This document shows, one piece after another, positions 20,471-35,242 of a DNA stretch of 64,000 nt (positions are counted from its first letter, which is position 1; each line of letters starts with the position of its first letter). A program made the translations under genes and the position numbers. Source of the DNA: Ciona intestinalis (taxonomy: Eukaryota > Chordata > Ascidiacea > Phlebobranchia > Cionidae); assembly GCF_000224145.3 (NCBI RefSeq), contig NC_020166.2:4428507-4492506 (forward strand), given 5' to 3'. Under the pieces are notes generated by a model. That model was not told the origin of the DNA, made no database searches, and saw only the letters and a list, made by a program, of their open reading frames with translations.

Positions 20471-20561
20471 ACTTTAAATGATTTTTTCCTACATAGGTCT
20501 TTCAAATAGTAGATTAAAGAAAAACATAAAAGATTAGTATTCTGTGACAAGATTAGTAAGA

Positions 20562-23087
<2,526 letters not shown>

Positions 23088-24014
23088 TATACCAAACATA
23101 CAGGGGTGGTTGTTCTTAATGGTAACTGGAGCATTTTAATCCTGTACATATATTTGAACGAAAAAGTAGATTTGCATTTCCTTACTTTGGTTTATTTAAG
23201 AAGGCTTTCCACTAGCATTATGAGGAAGTGTTATACTTATGTTGCCAATGTACAACCACCCCTATTTTGAAACCATACTAGATTGGTAGTTTGCTTAACC
23301 ATACTGCACTATTCTGGACATTCGTCCTTTTTTTGTTGACCTGTTGTTCGATAGTTTGCATAAAAGTGGCGTTTTTATTTCACAGATTGTTTTAAAGTAA
23401 TGCAAACTTTATTTAAGTTAATTTATATTTGACCAAGTTTGCTTAAATGCTAAGTTGGCGCTTATTGGTTTCCAAACTTAATGTAGTTGCTCTTTATTCA
23501 GTCACCATCTATAAACAAGTGCTGGAATATCATTCTGTTAATTTTAAAATTAGTTCCTCCGACCAAATATGTATTCAAGTGTAAATACATCCCTCCTGTA
23601 GAGTTTTCTTGTATATTAACTTTCCTTTGGTAACAGATTCTTCTACAAACAACATGATTCATTGGTAGAAATGTATAAGTTGCTCGCTCAAAATTAATTT
23701 GGTACACTTATATCATCATCATAATGTTTAATCGTTACCCGCTCCTTATGAAGCTTTTACACACTGCATATTGTATTATGTAAATCCCACAAAGGTCTTG
23801 AAAAATATTTTAGAATTTGTATGTTAATTCTATATCAACAATATAGAGGAAGTTGTTCGCACAGTTCAATATGTCCTTTGTCTGTATTTTCAGGTATTTT
23901 GCGTTTGGATTCCATTTAAAATTGAAAGCAGTGTAAATAACTTGGTGCCACTTTTAGAACACTTTAGCTTCATGGGCGATTCAGCTTCACTAAACGGCAA
24001 ATATGTTTATTTTA
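23088..24014. other. GOLPH3 3' region and convergent intergenic DNA
   Basis: About 0.9 kb between the GOLPH3 stop and the stop of the minus-strand gene, so both genes end here. AT-rich and without a recognisable repeat or exon. TTTATT at 24006-24011 is an AATAAA polyadenylation signal for the minus-strand gene, lying a few bases past its stop. Confidence 0.6.
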
Positions 24015-27000
24015 CTAGATTCCTTGTTTGCAAATTGTTACAGAATTTTCATGTGTGATCCAGAGGTCTTGCATGCTTTCTACAAGTAGGTCACTGCTAC
24101 CATTTATTGTATGGCGATAAATGTTGTATGTACCATTATTCATGTAATAAACATTATGTAATATAGCTTTCTGCAAATATGAAAAAGTTAGTATATTTAA
24201 ACATGCGCTTCGTGTATTCAGATATTTCAAATGTTTGTTTAAAGTAATTCCATCTCAAATAATAATTTCTTTTGTTCAACGATGTAGTTCATATGTCCTG
24301 TTTACTCCATCGCAAATCCAGTACCATGCAGAAGTATAATAGCGCAAACAGTCAAACGGTTTCCACAGTTGGAACTTCTGTGAATTTACACACAGCTTGA
24401 GATATGGGTGCAAGTTTTCAATCAAGTCGTTCGTAGTTTTGGTTGTCCAGCGCAAGCTCAACAGATCTCCAGGGTCTGTAAAAGCACACGAGCAATATTG
24501 CACAACTATATGATCTAAAGAAAAATTACCCAAGATGGGACACCTTTGTAATTTCTCGCCCTAGTTAACAATGGTAAACAAGAATTATAAACCCGGCCTA
24601 TCCTCACTCGCAAACTTAAAAAACTTGCATACTTAAAACACTGGCAATTTTAATATGATTTAGTGTGCATTCATAATGACCATATATATTACTATATAGT
24701 ATGGTGAGGAAAGACGTGATACCTTTAACACGAAATATTCTGATCGTGTTTTAAACAATTAGCAACAGTATTATACGGTCGTGAAGATACGTTTTTTAGT
24801 TCTTTGAATATTCTTTTTTCACTACCAAATGGGATTAAAATGGAATTAAAAGGTGCCCCATCTTCCCCAACCCTACTACATTATGCTTTTTAGCCATTGA
24901 AAAATGTTGTAATGGGTACATGCAAAAGGTGGTTTTATAATACGGTCTTTGCCCAAGTCTTCCTCAACCCTCTACGATACATGCCTGCACACGTAGCCTG
25001 GTAGCCAGCAGCTGTTCGACACTAATATAGCCACTAAGTGCCCATGCAAAACAACTGTTTGACGTAAAAAGATAAAACTGGCAATGAATAATTTTTCATT
25101 TCCTACGTTACCGCACACACATTCCCACTAATCCAGCAAGATCGACTGTATGAAGACTGTAGCTTGGACATGTTGACGTGAACTTACATTTAATTGTGCT
25201 CAGGTATCCCTTATAATTTGTCATTTTCAGGAAGTAATACGACAGCATGTTTGTTTCACAATCAGGAAAAAAATTAAAACCATAGTTTGATCCACTACCG
25301 TGACCAATATTGTAATGCTGAAGGATTCTCATATTTGGTATCCAATCTGCGTAAACTAGAACCATCACCTGGCAAAGGGTAAAATTCGGTATAAATGTTT
25401 AGTCAAATAGGGTTCAGCATGTATATTTTACACCAACTCTTACCGAGTTTATCCAATTGTCAGAATCATAGAAAGTCAAACGCACTGAGATGTGTTGTAT
25501 ACCAGTAAATCCGACTTGTGCAAGAAAATTTGAAACTAATCGAATTGAATTTTGATTTTAAGGTTACTTATCGATAAGTTTTTAACCCATGTTTTCTTTA
25601 ACCTTCATTACTTACCGTATTGCGTAGAATAATGGTTGTTTTCATAAAATTTATTCCTTTTGGGTCAGTTTTCGATACGTAAGGAAGACTGTTATTCTAC
25701 AAAAACACTTACATCTATAGTTTTGGGTAATACCATGCATTTGTACTATCATGGCTTTATTAATTAACAACACTTTAAATTTACAAATATGTATTAAAAC
25801 ACACAACAGTCGAATCGCATAGCAGATGTAATTTTTAGCGATTAGAAAACAAGCGGGGTAAAATGGGACAGATTTAAATCCTTGTTAACTTTGATTATTA
25901 AATGACTTTAACATAACTATTGTGTCACGGCGCCAGGCAGTATGGTTGGGTTTGGAGCGGACATGATCAAATGAGCATAGGCTGGAATGGTAATTACTTT
26001 TTTACGCCGTCAGAAATGACGCATCAGCTAATAGCCCAGTAATGTGCACTTGCATTGATATATGGATGTGGGCTATTGCTGGCTATAAAGTACATTTAAA
26101 CTGTTAAACATAAATATGCGCTTAAATTAAAAAAACAACAAAATATATGCACAAGAAGGTGATGCCACACAAGCCCTGCCTGTAAGTCGCTTAGATAAAA
26201 TCTATAAATATGCAAGCAATAAGCTAAACTTACAAAATGTAATCGCAGCAGAATGATTAGCAGTAATGTTGCATTTCTGGGAGGTGCTTTTGTGATATAT
26301 TTATCACTATAAGTATCTTCTGGCAGTTTTGTTGAACTTTCAATTAAATTTGTTATTATTGGTTGAGAATGTGAAATTGTTGTTTTTGTTGTTTTTGTTG
26401 TTGTTTTTGTTGTTGTTGTTGTTGTTGTGGGCGGTACTACCGGTAAGTCATTGCCGCCGATGAGATCAAGTGCAATCGGGTCAGATGCAACAGACTAAAT
26501 CAAGATAAGGTTGTTCTTGGTTAGAACACGATATGACCTACTCTCTTATAGTAATAGACCGTGCTTGGTGTTAGGGCTTATTTTATGCTAGTTTAATTCA
26601 CTTATCATTAACAGGTGTTGGTGGACCAAGGTGATCCTAGAATACAAAAATTATAGCGGCAACTTTCGAAATACCTTCTACTCGTGCTACTAACATAAAA
26701 TTTGGCCATCGTACTAATTAGACCCCAGCGGTATCGATTCTAAATAAAATTTTAATAATTCGAAAAAATATAAACTATTAATATAATAGAATGGGGGAAG
26801 ATAGGAGACTTAGCACATATTGCCAAATATTTCCGAAATCAAAATAGATGACGGTTTTTGGTTAATACCACGAATTAGTACTATATCATTCCTTTATTAA
26901 TTGACACCAATTTAATAAAATATAATAAAACACACGGGGCGTTATTTAGCGGTCCGCACAACAGGTGAAATTTTTGGCACAAGCCCCTTCTTATAAATTA

Positions 27001-28316
27001 ACACCAAGTGCAAATGACCAAATTTCGAATATATTTTCAAAATATTGTCTCTTTATATCAGTATCTTATAGTTGAAAATCCTCTGAGGTATAAATTACTA
27101 AATTAAAAGCAAATCTTTCAAAGTTTGGCAATGAAAACATACAAAACTACAATGTGGGGGAAGATGGGACTCTAAATTAATATATATTTACATTAGCAGT
27201 ATTCTACAACTTGTAGTTAACCTACCGAGTTTAACAGGCTGTGCTAGTTTCTTTGCCATGTAAACTTCACATATATAACGTTAAACCGATATTTTTTTGT
27301 TGTTTTTATCTCAAATTAAAGTCATATTGACCCCTGCCTATTTTCTTTATGCTTTTATCTCAGTGTTTTTTTTACAAAACTAAAACTAGTTTATGAGACA
27401 AAATCAAACTGTACGAAATGTACAAGGTTGTTTTATGAAGCTATGAAACTAGTTTAATCGTTCGCACACGCAAACTAAAAAATAATCATTGGCTTTACTA
27501 TGATTTAACGAGCATTAAAAATAGCACCTTACTATTTCGCATTTTTTTACCTGTTCAAAGTATGCTGTATCTATTTTATATATTTTTTTAATATTTAAAA
27601 ACAGTATAATCAGCTTTGACGGGTGTTTTAAAAAGTCGTGGTAATACTGTCGGAAAATTCTGTAACCTTCCTGATTATCATTAAATGGGGGTCCGTAAAA
27701 AGAAAATTAAAAAAGAGTCTCGTCTGACAAAGTGTCCCATCTTCCCCACCCTACTATACATCTATGTACGTCACTGGTATGTTATTCTGATGGAAAAAAA
27801 TTCAAAAAAGAAAGTTAAATAAAGTAATATTTTTCTCCGGACTGTTTTAGTCGGTATAACATATTTATTATACCTTGTATTGTATTTGTTTCGATCTACT
27901 ACGCATGCGCAATAGCGTCTTGTACAAATATATCAATCGGAACGAATATATTACATTACGACAACGGTACCTGTCCTAGAGCACATATACTCACGTTTTT
28001 TTCACCTCTTAGAACTGGACACACAAACAAACCTGTAAAACCGTATGATCAAAGTTCAAACTGCAGATAGGACGCACTTACCAACAGAACGCTCATATAT
28101 TAACGTGATTATAATGATTACTACCACCACCACAGCAAGTGCGTAACCTCCGATGCCCTTGATGAAATAATCTGTTTTTTTAAAACAATTGTATATAATG
28201 CTGGAAGAATATTTAGGCCGACCATCGATACATTAAGAGTGTGTACCAATCAAGTTATGAATTAATACAGATTACCAAAACTTACAATTATTATTAGTTT
28301 CTTTTTTTGACGTCAT
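24015..28316 (-). CDS. Unrecognised type II membrane glycoprotein, ten exons (predicted)
   Basis: Exons in transcript order: 28316-28286, 28171-28082, 28032-27995, 26494-26234, 25696-25612, 25514-25444, 25368-25112, 25054-24993, 24475-24306 and 24170-24015. Every joint is in phase, giving 406 residues, and AATAAA follows the stop. I do not recognise the family. Residues 1-13 are short and polar (MTSKKETNNN). Residues ~17-36 are a strongly hydrophobic anchor (ALAVVVVVIIIITLIY) with a Lys before it, so a type II orientation is likely. Residues ~54-125 are a Thr/Pro-rich stalk with a seven-Thr run, a likely O-glycosylation site. A 13-residue hydrophobic stretch follows (ATLLLIILLRLHF). The rest looks extracellular: many Cys, Trp and Tyr and several NxS/T sites. 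Family A elements have entered two introns. Weakest points are the donor after exon 5 (second of two GTs), the unusual donors of exons 1-to-5' end excepted, chiefly exon 8 (GTGTGC), and the very short exon 3. Confidence 0.6.
24524..24878. mobile_element. Family A elements: one complete short copy beside a degraded one
   Basis: A complete short-class copy runs from 24697 (TAGTATGGTGAGGAAAGACG) to 24878 (inverted CATCTTCCCCAACCCTACTA). Just left of it, 24524-24600 is a degraded end with CCCAAGATGGGACACCTTTG. Both sit in the intron between exons 8 and 9 of the minus-strand gene. The degraded end comes within about 50 bases of the exon 9 splice acceptor. Confidence 0.75.
26785..27756. mobile_element. 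Family A long-class element (~970 bp)
   Basis: The left end (AGAATGGGGGAAGATAGGAG) and the right end (inverted, CATCTTCCCCACCCTACTA) are those of the short class, but the interior differs and is about five times longer. An internal copy of the end-like motif GTGGGGGAAGATGGGACTC lies near 27153. A sister copy at 36716-38176 shares most of its length. No transposase frame is visible. It sits in the intron between exons 3 and 4 of the minus-strand gene. Confidence 0.8.
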
Positions 28317-28813
28317 TCTGATTCACGGAAAAAGGGGATTCTTTCGCGTCACCAATCATTCAGATGGTTGTTTCATCTTAGAGTATCTATGGTTTCATAT
28401 TTTAAAAAACCTTTAAAAAAATTAATGGTAATTTTCCCATTATTATAAAACAAACGAAATTTTGTCGGTGCATTATAAAAAACGGCCCTAAATGTTATTT
28501 TAAAAATATGCAAAACCGGAAGTACGTCATATTTTTTAAAACGTGTTTTTTTTTTCAAGCAATGTAAACATTGAAGACAGATGCCCTATGACGAGTTTTC
28601 GTAATTCAGTACTGCTTATACGTTGTACGCAAAGAGATTAAAGCCAGATTGGTTTTACGTTTGTACTTTTCTTTTCTTTATTAATCACGGTATCAAGTGT
28701 GTTGTTGTGTGTACTTACATGCTGGTAGCATTTCCTTACAGCTATACAAACAGAAATGTTAATGAAATTTAGTATTTATTGATTAGGATTGTCGTTTTGT
28801 TGCGCAAGCCGGC
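28317..28813. promoter_or_regulatory. Divergent promoter region between the minus-strand gene and GLS
   Basis: The two start codons face away from each other across 497 bases, so both promoters should lie here. A palindromic TGACGTCA, the consensus of CREB/ATF sites, is at 28308-28315 and overlaps the minus-strand start codon. No TATA-like element was singled out because the region is AT-rich throughout. Shared regulation is only an inference from position. Confidence 0.4.
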
Positions 28814-31800
28814 ATGTGGTTGAGAAAGACAAACATCTGTGTGCTATTTAATCAAGAGTACCTCAAACTCAAGGGCATGTACGCTTCTCAGTATTTGCCG
28901 TTTAAACATGCTCGTGTTTTTAGTTATGTTCAGTAAGTGTATTTTATTTTGTTAAACAATTAAGACTACAGTTCTGTATGTATGTTGGGAACTTGTAAAA
29001 TGATCTGACGTTACACATTGGGTAATATGTTAGTGGTAATATAGGGGGCTTTTAACTGGAACTGTCTTGTTTTATTAACATTGCTATATAATTTTTGTTT
29101 AACCTATTCAGAGTAACAACTAATATACAAATATATAAAAATTTCTATCCAGGCAATCGGTAGTTAACTCTCAACGCAACCACATCACTGGAACAGCTGC
29201 TGCAGCAGAAGCAAGCTCATTAATTTACCAAATCCTAAGCAATGGAAAGAAAACTCTTGCATTACGCCACTTAAAAGAGGTGTATGTACTATTTAGGTTT
29301 ATAATTAAGATGCATATGCATACAATTTTAGTAAGCGGTTCTATTTCCCCATTACCCCTGTTACTATGCAGTTATATGTGTCATAACTTTTTCGCAATTG
29401 CCCGGACCAAGAGATCCCTTATGTTTTGCTTGAATTATCAGACAAAGCCCATACATATATACCTTTAAAAGAAAATCCCCCACAAAGTTCCATACATGGT
29501 AATTCTTTAGCAGGCACGAGGTCTATAAAACTTAAGACCTGTCATAAAACAACTCTCTGCGGTTACATTCAATCAATATTGTTTATAAAAGCACTGGCAA
29601 TACAACTTTACTTGATTTTTGTTTTCCAACAATCTTTTTTAAAGTTTTTTATAGGTAAATATTAAATGATTAAAACAGCTCATTCCTAGTAATAAGTCAA
29701 GGCAGACATAATCACCATCATTGGTATTTGTAAGGCTTTGGTAATCTACATACAACAGCTGTCATTCCACAATAAAGGGGAATTCCCTAGTGGTTAAGAA
29801 CCAATAATTTCAAGTCTATGTATGAAACATGTTTCTACCATGGATGCAAACACAATATGTTTACAGTTAACTTGTGGACCCAGTTTTACTAATGTAATTA
29901 CAGAAACTTTTCCCTGCGTTGCAAATATGGTACATTGCATTCATTTGTATTCGGTGACAAATATAATGTATGGTATAAATAACTGGCTGGGAAATCAGAA
30001 ATAAAAGATTTTGCAGAGTTTAAAATTATGTTAATACTTTGCTATAACATTTTTTTAGAAATTAAATGGCAATGGAATATTGTGGAATGATCCAAGATTA
30101 AAACAGCTTCACCAAAACATTCAAGATTGGCAATCAAATAATCTTCATCATGAGAATGAGACAATTAACACAAGTATCACTGCTGACACTTTTCTACAGT
30201 TAGTGTGACAAAGCTTACCACTGTTTATAGAGATTGCATATGTCCCAGCAGTTTATTGGGAACGTTAATGTAGATCCTTTTTTATTCAACATTTATTCTT
30301 GTTTTTTACTAATAGTACATGCTACCCTTGCCTTATTTATAATTTAATTTGTTTATCAAATAGAATTAAATGTTTGTTTTAACCAATAAGTGATTCTTTA
30401 AAGGTAAATTTCGGTTATGCTATTTTAAACTACTATGCATACAGAAGCTTACAATTACATAAGATAATATAATATTATAAACCAATGTTTAACAGTTTTA
30501 TACATACTATACTGACATTGACATACTTACATTGCTATTTTTAGTTTTCTAAAAGACGAAGTAACTTTAAAGTTATTCTGCAAAGTGTTTTCAAAAGGTT
30601 GTGTTATTCCAAACTTTAAAAAGTTCACAGAGATAATTGCTGATTGTTTTGAAACAGCTAAAAAAAGTCAACATGGAAAGGTAAATATATTTATTTATAA
30701 TATTTAATGTAAATCCTAGAAAGCTGGCAAATTTAGTTGTATGAGTATTAGGAATTTTGCCAAGTCGTGAAAGCTGAGGTTCACTCAGTCAAAAGTGTTG
30801 CTAAACAAAAGGATTCAGAAATGTGGATTGCAGTCAAAGACTACCTAAGTCCTAAGACCACACGTTTTGTAAAAATGTAGAATTCATTTTAAAAATTTTT
30901 AATAAAAGTTATTTACAAAAGCGACATGCTCACAAATGGCGACCGAAAGCCACTTTTTGGTTACATCTAGTTTGTTTTTGACCATTGTAGTAGATGATAA
31001 TTAAAATTATGCTAATTTAGCTTATTCCTAAGAGATATGCCCTCTTGTTGTATTTTAATTTCAATTTTGTTCAGGTGGCCGATTATATTCCTCAACTTGC
31101 GAAAGCCGACCCGGAGTCTTGGGGATTGTCTATTTGCTCTGTGGATGGACAAAGGTAAAACCAATTATTTTAAATAAGAATTAGTAATATTTCCTACTTA
31201 TATAATTTAAAATGACCATATTTCGGGAAATTCTCCAAGATATTTCTCCTTTTTTCAGTGTGTTGTGTTCAGGTTAGTTTAGATATACAGTTACTGTATC
31301 TATTCTTTATACAGTTACCGCATAATATGCAAGTTGAAATATCGGATACATTTTAATTATTTAATCTGCATTGTTATGTAATATTAATTATAATTCTTAT
31401 CAGTACGCGGTGTACGCCTACTTGATAAAAATGATGATGCCTAAAAACTATGTTGCAGTTCAAAGAATTTCAAATTTTTTTTGCAAATGAATTTAGATGG
31501 ACGCAAGTTAAGACTTCTCTATGCTATAATTTTCTAAAGCAGCAAGTAGCAATACTGCATACAATGATTATTAGATCTTTCGTAGCAGTCTAGTTTTTTT
31601 CAGGTTTTCAATTGGTGATGCAAATGAATCATTTTGTTTACAATCTTGTGTGAAGCCCTTTGTTTATGCAATCGCAGTCTCTGATTACAGTTCTGAAATG
31701 ATTCATCGTTACATGGGGCAGGAACCTAGTGGACTTTATTTTAATGCACTAAACTTGAATACTGAAGGTACTTTATTGAGTATTTTAAAGATATTTTATC

Positions 31801-33609
31801 TACTAAATATGTACAAATGTCAAAAATATCAAGTAGGGTTTTCCTAAGGTCGGTTCTTTACTTACGTTGTTTCTTATACTACAAATATATGAGAAACCAC
31901 AGTCACTAATCTAAAAAAATGATTGTAATTTATTTTTCTTTTGTCACAAACCTAATGGACAATCCTGTCATATAAATTTGGTTCTTCTGGGCATATAAAA
32001 GATATTAAATTAATAAGTTTCCTGAATCACATAGAAAATAAATTATAATGTATAATACTGTGTTGTCTTAATTTTACACACATCATTTACCAAATAATAC
32101 ATTACAGACAAGCCACATAATCCTTTAATAAATTCTGGAGCTATTGTTGTATGTTCCCTTATTAAACCAGATCAGCTGCTATCAGAAAGATTTGAATATG
32201 TGAGTAGGCTTGATTGCTTGTAAACGTTTCAGACTTAATAAAGTTTTTTTTTTTAATTCGATAAGCTACAAACATTATCTATTATTTCAATATCCAATTA
32301 TTTTAGGTTCAAAAGTATTTACGAGATATGTGCGCCGATGAACATGTCTCATTTGACAACACTGTGTTTTTATCTGAGAAGCAAACTTCATTTCAAAATT
32401 TTTCAATTGCCTACTACTTGATGGAGAAAAATGTAAAACATTTGTAATATTCAGTTGTGGAATGTAAAATATAGGTTTTGTAACTTCAATCAGGCTATTC
32501 TATTATTATTTCAGTGTTTCCCTGTGAATACTTCACTTCGTACAACACTTGACTTCTATCTTCAACTTTGTGCTGTAACAACTACTTGTCAAAGTGCTGC
32601 CGTTGCTGCTTCAACCCTAGCGAATGGAGGTGTTAGTCCTTTGTTGCAAAACAAAGATCGATTGTTACAACCAGCATCCGTTCGTAACACACTGTCATTA
32701 ATGCATTCTTGTGGAATGTACGACTATTCTGGAAAGTTTGCATTTCAGGTAGGAAACTCACCAACTGTTTATTTAAAATGAAATAATATTCATACAGATG
32801 AAATTTCCTGTATGCAAAGATACTGAAATAAATGTCAATTAGTGTGGTTACCATATATGCTAAGTTTTGTTTAACAAAAGCTGTTAGTTAATAGTTTTAA
32901 TATATCCTATATGATTCATAACAGTACAGATTCCGAAGTTAAATTTAAATTTGTTTATTATTTTTAATTATAAGATCGTATTTATAGGTTGGCTTACCAG
33001 CAAAATCTGGTGTAGCAGGGGGGTTACTTGTTGTTATTCCAAATGTAATGGGATTTATGTGTAGAAGCCCGCTACTGGATGATAAAGGTACAGTGTATTG
33101 ATAACAAATAAATTGTTGTTAATGCATGATTTTCTAATCTGTTTATTACAATAAACTTATATAGTGCATCATATTTTTAAGTTGTTCTATGTACAATATT
33201 TTATTATTCTTGTTTTTTTTATACCAGGTTTCTATTTTACAGCATGGTGCATCTTCTGTTATTGAAGCCAAGTAGAAGAAAATATTACTTTAATATTAAA
33301 CTATCTGTACTAACAAGAAAGTAATGAAATGTTTTTGCAGGAAATTCTGTTCGAGGTATTGAGTTCTGTCGAGAACTTGTGAGGACATTCAATTTTCATA
33401 CGTATGATGATCTTTTACATTCAGTAAAGAAAAAGGACCCAAGAAAACTAAACAGACTGTTAACAGTAAGTTGTGTGTTAAAATACTCTGCTAAATTTTA
33501 CCACTACGTTTTAATTTATGTTTAGAGTGATGAGATGAGATTAAGTTATCTTTATAAGGTAATGTATGAATATGATTCCGAGACAGATGATAGCATTCAG
33601 CATGACTGA
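28814..33609 (+). CDS. GLS: Glutaminase, mitochondrial type, 12 exons
   Basis: Exons: 28814-28932, 29153-29279, 30059-30198, 30545-30680, 31075-31154, 31604-31767, 32108-32199, 32307-32432, 32515-32748, 32988-33087, 33341-33465 and 33526-33609. All are in phase; product 508 residues. Glutaminase hydrolyses glutamine to glutamate and ammonia in the mitochondrial matrix. The N terminus (MWLRKTNIC...) is basic and hydrophobic, fitting a targeting peptide. The helical N-terminal part holds ILSNGKKTL and [11 protein letters not shown]. The beta-lactamase-like catalytic domain has the Ser-x-x-Lys pair at about Ser215/Lys218 ([15 protein letters not shown]), then [48 protein letters not shown] and [12 protein letters not shown]. 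Vertebrate KGA and GLS2 continue into ankyrin repeats. Here the last exon gives a 27-residue acidic tail ending DDSIQHD and then a stop. Half of that exon has a second copy at 38424-38526. Identification is firm; whether a longer isoform exists is open. Confidence 0.95.
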
Positions 33610-33657
33610 GCAATCACCCAAAACATTCTCTAATGAATACAATCAACAGATCTGTGC
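33555..33657 (+). repeat. GLS terminal-exon segment duplicated downstream (copy A)
   Basis: This segment covers the last coding bases, the stop and the start of the 3' UTR of GLS. It matches 38424-38526 over 103 bases with two mismatches that I could find. The second copy lies inside a block bounded by family A-like ends. Confidence 0.85.
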
Positions 33658-34832
33658 TGACCCCAAAACTTTTGATTTGTTTTACCTTGCCTTTTGTATC
33701 CAGCATCCTTATATACACAAGCCATTTAAACTTACCTGTCAAATAATTAGTAATACCACCATGTGTTTTGTAGACAATTTGCACAATTTTTAATATCACA
33801 TGGTCTCATTCGTTTAAAATTATGTTATGTTAAACCATTTTAACAAGTGATTGTAATGGGCTATTTATTAAATAATTTAAATTTTTATTAATACAGAAAT
33901 TATGTATACATGGAGAGAGCTGCATACAATTATTTTTTATCACATTTATAAAGAAATTACTTTCAGTTTCTTCGTGCTTAATCAGCAACACCAAGACTGG
34001 GGCTTAAAACTAGTCCTATAACAATTTGTTACAGGTGTAGTGATATTTTTGTTTGTTAGTTTTTAAGTTCGTAAGTAGTGCTTATTCTAGTCAATAAATA
34101 ACATGCTCAATTTAGTTCTGCTAAATTTAAATTGAAAAATAAAGTTTCAAAGTGTAAACGTCGTGTCTGGATCCCTTTCAAAGGTGGGTCGTAATAAATT
34201 TGGACCGGTTGGGGATTATATTTGTTTCAAAACGGTGCGCCCGCGCAGTAGAGGTGCGGCGAATGTGCAATAGTGCTCGCTACAAATTCAACAGTTGGAA
34301 CAAGTATTTGAGAACCGGTGGTGATGCGCAGTAGGTCGGAACCAATAAAATGCGAGACCTATAAAGTACGGTCCAGCTAGAAAAGGTTACAGGGCAAAAT
34401 ATTGAAAAATACATTAAATAAATTTTGCACTGTTTCAAGGAATATTTCTACTAAGCATCTGTACTGTTGGCGTCGCTATGACTTAAACAAGAGATCACAC
34501 AGATATAATGCATGAGCACGGCATAAACGAATTTGCATAGTATTAATTACCCCTATCACTACAATGGTCGACTGAGATCGATCAAAAACAAATCAAAAGT
34601 AACCAACAAAGCGGGTTTCAGTCGCCATTGGTGACTGTGGAGCAGTAGATAGAATGCATTTAGTCGTGTATTAAAACTCATTAAACTTAAGACGTATAAG
34701 GAATGAAAGTTGGGTAAAGAATATGTGTAAATACGCTTTGTACAACTCCTGTACCATGTGTTGACATGTAAACTTACACTAATTAACCTTGTCGTCGCTT
34801 AAAGACGTTTGCTTTTGTGAATTTGGATAAAC

Positions 34833-34876
34833 CCATGGCGCCCTCTATAACAGGCCTGTTATAGAGGGCGCCATGG
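34833..34876. repeat. Perfect 44-base palindrome flanked by 9-base direct repeats
   Basis: CCATGGCGCCCTCTATAACA and two more bases form a 22-base arm, followed immediately by the exact complement with no spacer. GGATAAACC occurs at 34825-34833 and again at 34875-34883, as if a hairpin had inserted and duplicated 9 bases. The same structure recurs at 36095-36138 in the second block copy. GC content is far above that of the surroundings. Confidence 0.9.
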
Positions 34877-35192
34877 ATAAACCGTAATCACGCAGTATTA
34901 TAGGTAATGTTAGAAGTTTATATTCTTCATATTGTGGCGGCTGCATAATGATTTATCGCGAGAAGTAAACTAAAAGAGCGAAGAAACGAGAGACGCGGTG
35001 TTTATACCGAAGATAACGATAAGAAAAAGGCACTCGTCTACGCTTCGGTGCACACACGCTAATTGTGCGGTTTTAAATCTGAAAATTTAGTCTGAAAATT
35101 AAAAAAATATATATATATTACGATTTGATTTCAATAAAGAGATTAAAGAAAATGCTAGAATTGAGAATTAGGATAAGTGCGGAAAAAAATCG

Positions 35193-35242
35193 NNNNNNNN
35201 NNNNNNNNNNNNNNNNNNNNNNNNNNNNNNNNNNNNNNNNNN
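35193..35242. other. Assembly gap (50 N)
   Basis: Exactly 50 Ns between two near-identical 1.2 kb sequences. Confidence 0.99.

Larger units (their letters stand above)
13868..20561. other. Intergenic region between ANKRD11/12 and GOLPH3; repeats only
   Basis: About 6.7 kb with no convincing exon. It holds a complete family A element (14296-14478), a dispersed repeat (about 14640-16090), a family B element (19055-19342) and a SINE (20206-20470). Stretches 16,100-19,050 and 19,345-20,200 are AT-rich, and I see nothing definable in them. Short frames such as those at 15452-15933 lie in the dispersed repeat and show no family resemblance. Confidence 0.6.

Noticed and set aside
26380-26430. Simple TTG/TTTTTG repeat treated as non-coding
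   Set aside because: It lies inside an exon of the minus-strand membrane protein and encodes its Thr/Lys stalk; the surrounding frame is open and spliced in phase.
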